This document shows, piece after piece, positions 60,866-64,000 of a DNA stretch of 64,000 bases; position 1 is the stretch's first letter, and each line of letters begins with the position of its first letter. The notes beneath the pieces are model-generated. The model saw only the letters and a list, made by a program, of their open reading frames with translations. It made no database searches and was not told the origin of the DNA. Origin of the DNA: Streptomyces venezuelae ATCC 10712 (GTDB lineage Bacteria; Actinomycetota; Actinomycetes; Streptomycetales; Streptomycetaceae). The position numbers and the translations under genes were made by a program. The stretch spans positions 5,026,001 through 5,090,000 of the forward strand of contig NZ_CP029197.1 of assembly GCF_008639165.1 (NCBI RefSeq), in the 5' to 3' direction.

Positions 60866-61804
60866 CTATTCGCCCGGGAACATCGTGGCTGGAAAGTAGC
60901 AGCTTCCGGTCTCATTTGCGTGACGCTTCTTGCGCCGCAAAAGCTCGTCGAGCGTGAGGCGCCCGTCGAGAACGTAGAAGAAATCGAGTCCCTCCATCGT
61001 TAGGAACGGCGTGCTCTCCCTGTAGGCCTCTCGGGCGCCGCTAGTGAATCCATTAACGCTGATAAAGATTCCAAGCGAATTTTTCCCCTTTCGCCTCACC
61101 TTTTCATTGAAGCTGTAGAGGTGCTGGGGCTGGATCGCCTCCTGCCACCACTTGGCTTCAACGATGTAGTCATCCGTGTCGAAGGTGAGCGAACCGTCGA
61201 TTTGCTCGTACTCCAGGCTGTATGACAGGCGCGGTTCCATGTCGAACAGCCTGAAGACGTCATTCAGGAATGACTCGAAGAGCCTGCCTGCCTTCTGGCG
61301 ATTATCCATGCGCTCCAGTTCGAGGAAGTGTTCTTTAAGGGCGGCAAGCTTAGCTTCAAAGCCATGCTGGGCCTCCACTACAGCGCGGTACGTGAGAAGC
61401 TCATCATCGAACTGCGACTGTTGCTGGTGAGCAACGCGCTGGCGGTCCACCAGCCCCCTGAGATGGTCGACTGCTTCCCTTGCTTCGGCGATCAGCGATT
61501 CGGCGCTCTCGTGCCGTTTCAGTGCTGGGAAGCTCGTCAGTTGAGAAACCTCCGCCATCATCCGAAGTGAAAGGTCACGGTATTGGCGCTCATTTGCCAT
61601 CAATCGGTCCACGAACTCATCTGCGGTGGCCCATTTGTAGCCGCTGAAGTCCATGTGGGCCAGCAGTGAAGGGTGGTCCGTGGCCCACAAGCGGATGAAT
61701 CGTTCGAGGTCACGCTTGTACCAGAAGATCGACTTAAGCGCGCCGGCCAGGGCTCCGTAGGCGGCTGGGCTGATCGGCTGTGCTGGTTTCGGCGTGCTCG
61801 TCAT
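60866..61804 (-). CDS. Restriction endonuclease-like protein, PD-(D/E)XK, probable defence gene
   Basis: 312 residues. The C-terminal half is a PD-(D/E)XK nuclease fold of the Mrr/RecB kind: IDGSLTFDTDDYIVEAKWWQ gives the Asp and the Glu-x-Lys, then SFNEKVRRKGKNSLGIFISV, NGFTSGAREAYRES. The N-terminal half (about 10-170) is helical with LERFIRLWATDHPSLLAHMD and MMAEVSQLTSFPALKRHESA; similar N-terminal domains occur with nucleases in actinobacterial defence proteins. Codon use is unlike neighbours (many T or A third bases, such as GTT, AAT, GGA, ACT), a sign of transfer. No methylase or partner is adjacent. Catalysis untested. Confidence 0.72.
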   Translation of the reverse strand: MTSTPKPAQPISPAAYGALAGALKSIFWYKRDLERFIRLWATDHPSLLAHMDFSGYKWATADEFVDRLMANERQYRDLSLRMMAEVSQLTSFPALKRHESAESLIAEAREAVDHLRGLVDRQRVAHQQQSQFDDELLTYRAVVEAQHGFEAKLAALKEHFLELERMDNRQKAGRLFESFLNDVFRLFDMEPRLSYSLEYEQIDGSLTFDTDDYIVEAKWWQEAIQPQHLYSFNEKVRRKGKNSLGIFISVNGFTSGAREAYRESTPFLTMEGLDFFYVLDGRLTLDELLRRKKRHANETGSCYFPATMFPGE

Positions 61805-62029
61805 CCCTCGTCCGACTCCCAGTCTCTGTGTGGGCTGCTAACACCTGGTCAGATGATGCTACAGAGGGGAGTCGGGTGCTCACCTGCCTTCACGTCGGAT
61901 TGCTGCGTCCCTGCGGGGCAGTGAGTCGGATGTCGTACTGCAGCTCACCGGCTACTTCTTCATGTGCCGCACTTGCGGCCAGTGCATGGCGTGCGCGGAC
62001 TTCAAGTGGCGGCAGTCAGGCAGCTGCGG
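61805..62029. other. 225-bp gap with a Cys-rich fragment
   Basis: Upstream of the nuclease gene, plus-strand bases about 61927-62035 can encode LTGYFFMCRTCGQCMACADF, which looks like the end of a zinc-binding protein. It has no good start and runs into the next gene, so I treat it as a possible remnant. Confidence 0.35.
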
Positions 62030-62659
62030 CTACGTCCGGGTCCAGCCGTTGGCGAAGTCGCAGTGGAGATCCGTCCAGCGGCGAAGGTCGGCGGGGGTGT
62101 GGCTGGGGTAGCCGAGGCGGGCCGCGCCCTTGGTCCATTCGTCCCAGAGGCCGTTGGGTTCCGTGAAGCGGGTGGCGTGGTGGGTGCCGAGGTGTGCGTC
62201 GAGGCGGAGGAGGGCGCCCAGGGCGGCGGGCTGGTCGTAGTGGAGGTCGGTGCGGGGGAGGTAGTAGTCGAGGTAGGCGGTGAGGATCTCGGCGTCGGCC
62301 TGTGTGCCGAAGCGGGCCAGGGCGAAGCAGTAGGCGCCGCCGGAGTAGCAGACCTCGCTGGCCAGGAGCAGGTCGCCGATGCGTGCCCGGAACCGTTCGC
62401 GGCGGTCGACGCCGATCAGCCAGGCGGCGGTGAGGCGCGAGCGCCACTCGTACCCGAGGAGGGCTTCCAGTTCCTCGTCGTTGATCGCGGCGGCGTCAGC
62501 GATCAAGTGCCGGGTGAAGCGGGTGGTGTGCCACCACCGGGGGCCCAGGAACCGTCCGCCGTTCAGTACGAGGTAGCGCGGGAGGCCGCCGTACATCCTC
62601 GTCACGTAACTCTCGACCACATGGCCGTAGCCGACTTCCTCGGGGCGCTGGGATGGCAT
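62030..62659 (-). CDS. DUF6000-like protein
   Basis: 209 residues, soluble, helix-rich. Features: YVTRMYGGLPRYLVLNGGRF, INDEELEALLGYEWRSRLTA, WLIGVDRRERFRARIGDLLL, and ASEVCYSGGAYCFALARFGT. It matches my memory of the Streptomyces DUF6000 family, often found near immunity-type genes. Start ATG 62659; it lies 3 bp after the HEAT-like gene. Function unknown. Confidence 0.62.
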   Translation of the reverse strand: MPSQRPEEVGYGHVVESYVTRMYGGLPRYLVLNGGRFLGPRWWHTTRFTRHLIADAAAINDEELEALLGYEWRSRLTAAWLIGVDRRERFRARIGDLLLASEVCYSGGAYCFALARFGTQADAEILTAYLDYYLPRTDLHYDQPAALGALLRLDAHLGTHHATRFTEPNGLWDEWTKGAARLGYPSHTPADLRRWTDLHCDFANGWTRT

Positions 62660-62662
62660 CGG

Positions 62663-63394
62663 TCACCTTTCCGGGTAGAGGTCGGTACGGTCGATCCAGG
62701 TGGGGGCGACGAAGATGTTGTCGCCGACGGGGGCTTCTGCGGCTTCCAGGAGGGACCAGGTGCGGGACTCATCGACCAGGTGCTCCCAGGGCGCCGTCCA
62801 GTCGAGTTCCCAGTCCAGGGCGGAGCCGGAGACGCCGTATGTGCGGTCAGCTTCCACTCGCCAGAACTGGGAGTAGAGGATCACCTGGGCGTGGTCGGCC
62901 AGGTCGTTGATGATGTCGGTGAGGTGGGTTGAGGGCCAGCCCGGGGCGTCGTCCGCAGCTGTGGGGCGTAGGCGTGCGGTGAGCGGTGGGACGACCTGGG
63001 TTCGTGCGCCGAGTTCGGTCAGCGCCCAGCGGATGCCTTCCGGCTCGCTCCAGTCCGGTGGTGTCGCCCGTTCCAGGCAGGCGCGGTAGGCGCGGCGTAC
63101 GGGCTCGACCGCGCCGTCGATCTTCAGGCTCGCCAGGGCCATCGCCGCCCATTCCCGGACGGTGGGGTCGTCGCTGCCCAGAAGGGCGATCAGAGCGGGG
63201 CCGCAGCGTGGGTCCGCCACCTCTTCGAAGACCTCGATGGCGGTCAGCTGTCCGAAGCCGCCGAGGGTGGGCAGGCCGTCGATGATGGCGGGTATGGCAT
63301 CGGAGCCGATGCCGATCAGTTCCGCGCGGGCGTCGTACGACGGGCCGGTCGAGTCGTCGAGCTGCTGGATGAGTCTCTCGATGTGGGCGCTCAC
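62663..63394 (-). CDS. HEAT-like repeat protein
   Basis: 243 residues. N-terminal half has HEAT-type helices (YDARAELIGIGSDAIPAIID, GFGQLTAIEVFEEVADPRCG, PTVREWAAMALASLKIDGAV), the C-terminal half is mixed (PWEHLVDESRTWSLLEAAEA). No catalytic motif. GTG 63394 overlaps the CPCC gene stop by 4 bp, so it is translated with it. Similar proteins act as binding or immunity partners; inferred only. Confidence 0.6.
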   Translation of the reverse strand: MSAHIERLIQQLDDSTGPSYDARAELIGIGSDAIPAIIDGLPTLGGFGQLTAIEVFEEVADPRCGPALIALLGSDDPTVREWAAMALASLKIDGAVEPVRRAYRACLERATPPDWSEPEGIRWALTELGARTQVVPPLTARLRPTAADDAPGWPSTHLTDIINDLADHAQVILYSQFWRVEADRTYGVSGSALDWELDWTAPWEHLVDESRTWSLLEAAEAPVGDNIFVAPTWIDRTDLYPER

Positions 63395-63771
63395 GGGTGG
63401 TCCCGGCGCCAGAAAGTGGGGAGCCACCAGCAGAGCACCGAGTGGTCGTCGGGCCACGGGGCGCGGTCCTCGGCCGCCCAGTCCTCGAAGGAGTCGCGTG
63501 TCAGGTCGATGGGGCGCCAGGCGGGGTCGAGCGGCTCGTCCTCGGCCGGCGGGCGGACGTACCGCCTGCCGTGCTCGTCGCAGGCGCCGAAGTCCTGGTA
63601 ATTGCGCTGGGCCTCGATCAGGGAGACCTTGTTCGCCCCGCCGCTCATGGTCGGCCAGCGGAACTGGGCCCCGTCGTCCTCCCAGAAGCAGACGGGGCAG
63701 ATCTCGTACGAGCTGGGCATCGCGCTCAGCACGCGGTGTCCGCAGCACGGGCAGGGGTAGGAGTCGCTCAC
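63391..63771 (-). CDS. CPCC-family cysteine-rich protein
   Basis: 126 residues. The N-terminus PCPCCGHRVLS and SYEICPVCFWEDDG gives two Cys pairs typical of the Cys_rich_CPCC zinc domain; NKVSLIEAQRNYQDFGACDE follows as usual. These proteins are small and often near toxin/immunity loci. Start GTG 63771, weak ribosome site. First gene of the three-gene operon. Confidence 0.8.
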   Translation of the reverse strand: MSDSYPCPCCGHRVLSAMPSSYEICPVCFWEDDGAQFRWPTMSGGANKVSLIEAQRNYQDFGACDEHGRRYVRPPAEDEPLDPAWRPIDLTRDSFEDWAAEDRAPWPDDHSVLCWWLPTFWRRDHP

Positions 63772-63926
63772 CTGCGCAGTTTCGTTGCGGGGTCGGCCGG
63801 TGCGCCATGGAATTCTCGGCCTCGGCGCCCCTGGGCAGTCCGCAGTCAGTCGTTGTCACCGTGCTGGACGGGTGCTGGATCAGCACTTCCGGAACCGTGT
63901 TCTCGCGAGTCCGCCCTGTGTCCTCG

Positions 63927-64000
63927 TCACGTCGCCGTAGTCGCCGGCGTCTCTTCGTCAGTCCACTCGGCGCAGTACTCGATGTGGATTTCGCGGGCTT
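63927..64000 (-). CDS. Partial gene at window edge
   Basis: The minus strand is open from the window end to TGA at 63927-63929, encoding AREIHIEYCAEWTDEETPAT then TAT. The acidic, ordered look suggests the end of a real gene that begins outside the window. Family not recognised. Confidence 0.4.
   Translation of the reverse strand, partial: AREIHIEYCAEWTDEETPATTAT

Noticed and set aside
57788..64000. tRNA attachment site for the integrase
   Set aside because: I saw no tRNA-like sequence near the integrase remnant and could not identify flanking direct repeats by eye.
1..64000. CRISPR array or complete insertion sequence
   Set aside because: The tandem arrays found lack unique spacers, and no transposase or terminal inverted repeats were seen.

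Overview
The window is about 64 kb of very GC-rich actinobacterial chromosome, almost certainly Streptomyces or a close relative. Pointers are the codon bias (G or C at nearly every third position), many apparently leaderless genes, a WhiB-family regulator, a chitinase behind a DasR-type operator, polyphosphate glucokinase, the oxyR/ahpCD divergon, and a conserved run fumC - Fe-S fumarase - DUF1707 - WhiB - glpX - xseB/xseA - ispH - ppgK - ychF. From memory this resembles the core of the S. coelicolor chromosome. No tRNA, rRNA or CRISPR array was seen.

Layout. 0-6.5 kb: a GntP permease, a secreted M14 carboxypeptidase, a Ser/Thr kinase and a secreted GH18 chitinase. 6.6-16.3 kb: a complete Tad/Flp (type IVc) pilus locus, running from a zinc-ribbon protein through cpaB, tadZ/cpaE, two tadE genes, tadA, tadB, tadC, the Flp pilin and a TadG-like protein to a lipoprotein and an OmpA-domain protein. 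The probable prepilin peptidase lies apart at 19.9 kb. 16.3-21 kb: small unknowns, a PIG-V-like mannosyltransferase, DUF192 and a structured intergenic RNA with 6S architecture. 21-31 kb: aldo/keto reductase, uppS-type prenyltransferase, PIN-PhoH, a lytic transglycosylase, an AI-2E/PerM transporter, and AhpD-AhpC opposite OxyR. 30-39 kb: a PadR-ABC-FtsX operon, a class A PBP, a SpoIIE-type phosphatase and a DUF402 protein. 39-57.8 kb: housekeeping metabolism (two unrelated fumarases, GlpX, exonuclease VII, IspH, PpgK, YchF) mixed with secreted and lipid-anchored proteins.

57.8-64 kb differs. It holds decayed remnants (a tyrosine integrase lacking its HxxR box, a TPR regulator tail with a stop and a frameshift, a NUDIX gene missing its front) beside an atypical-codon PD-(D/E)XK nuclease-like gene and a small operon of CPCC, HEAT-like and DUF6000-like proteins. 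This looks like the eroded end of an integrated element or a toxin/defence hot spot, and it may continue past the window.

Most promising for follow-up: the 6S-like RNA at 20.8-21.0 kb, the odd repeat-built N-terminus of the second TadE, the solo nuclease-like gene at 60.9 kb, the 62-63.8 kb small-protein operon, and two intergenic tandem-repeat arrays with related cores.
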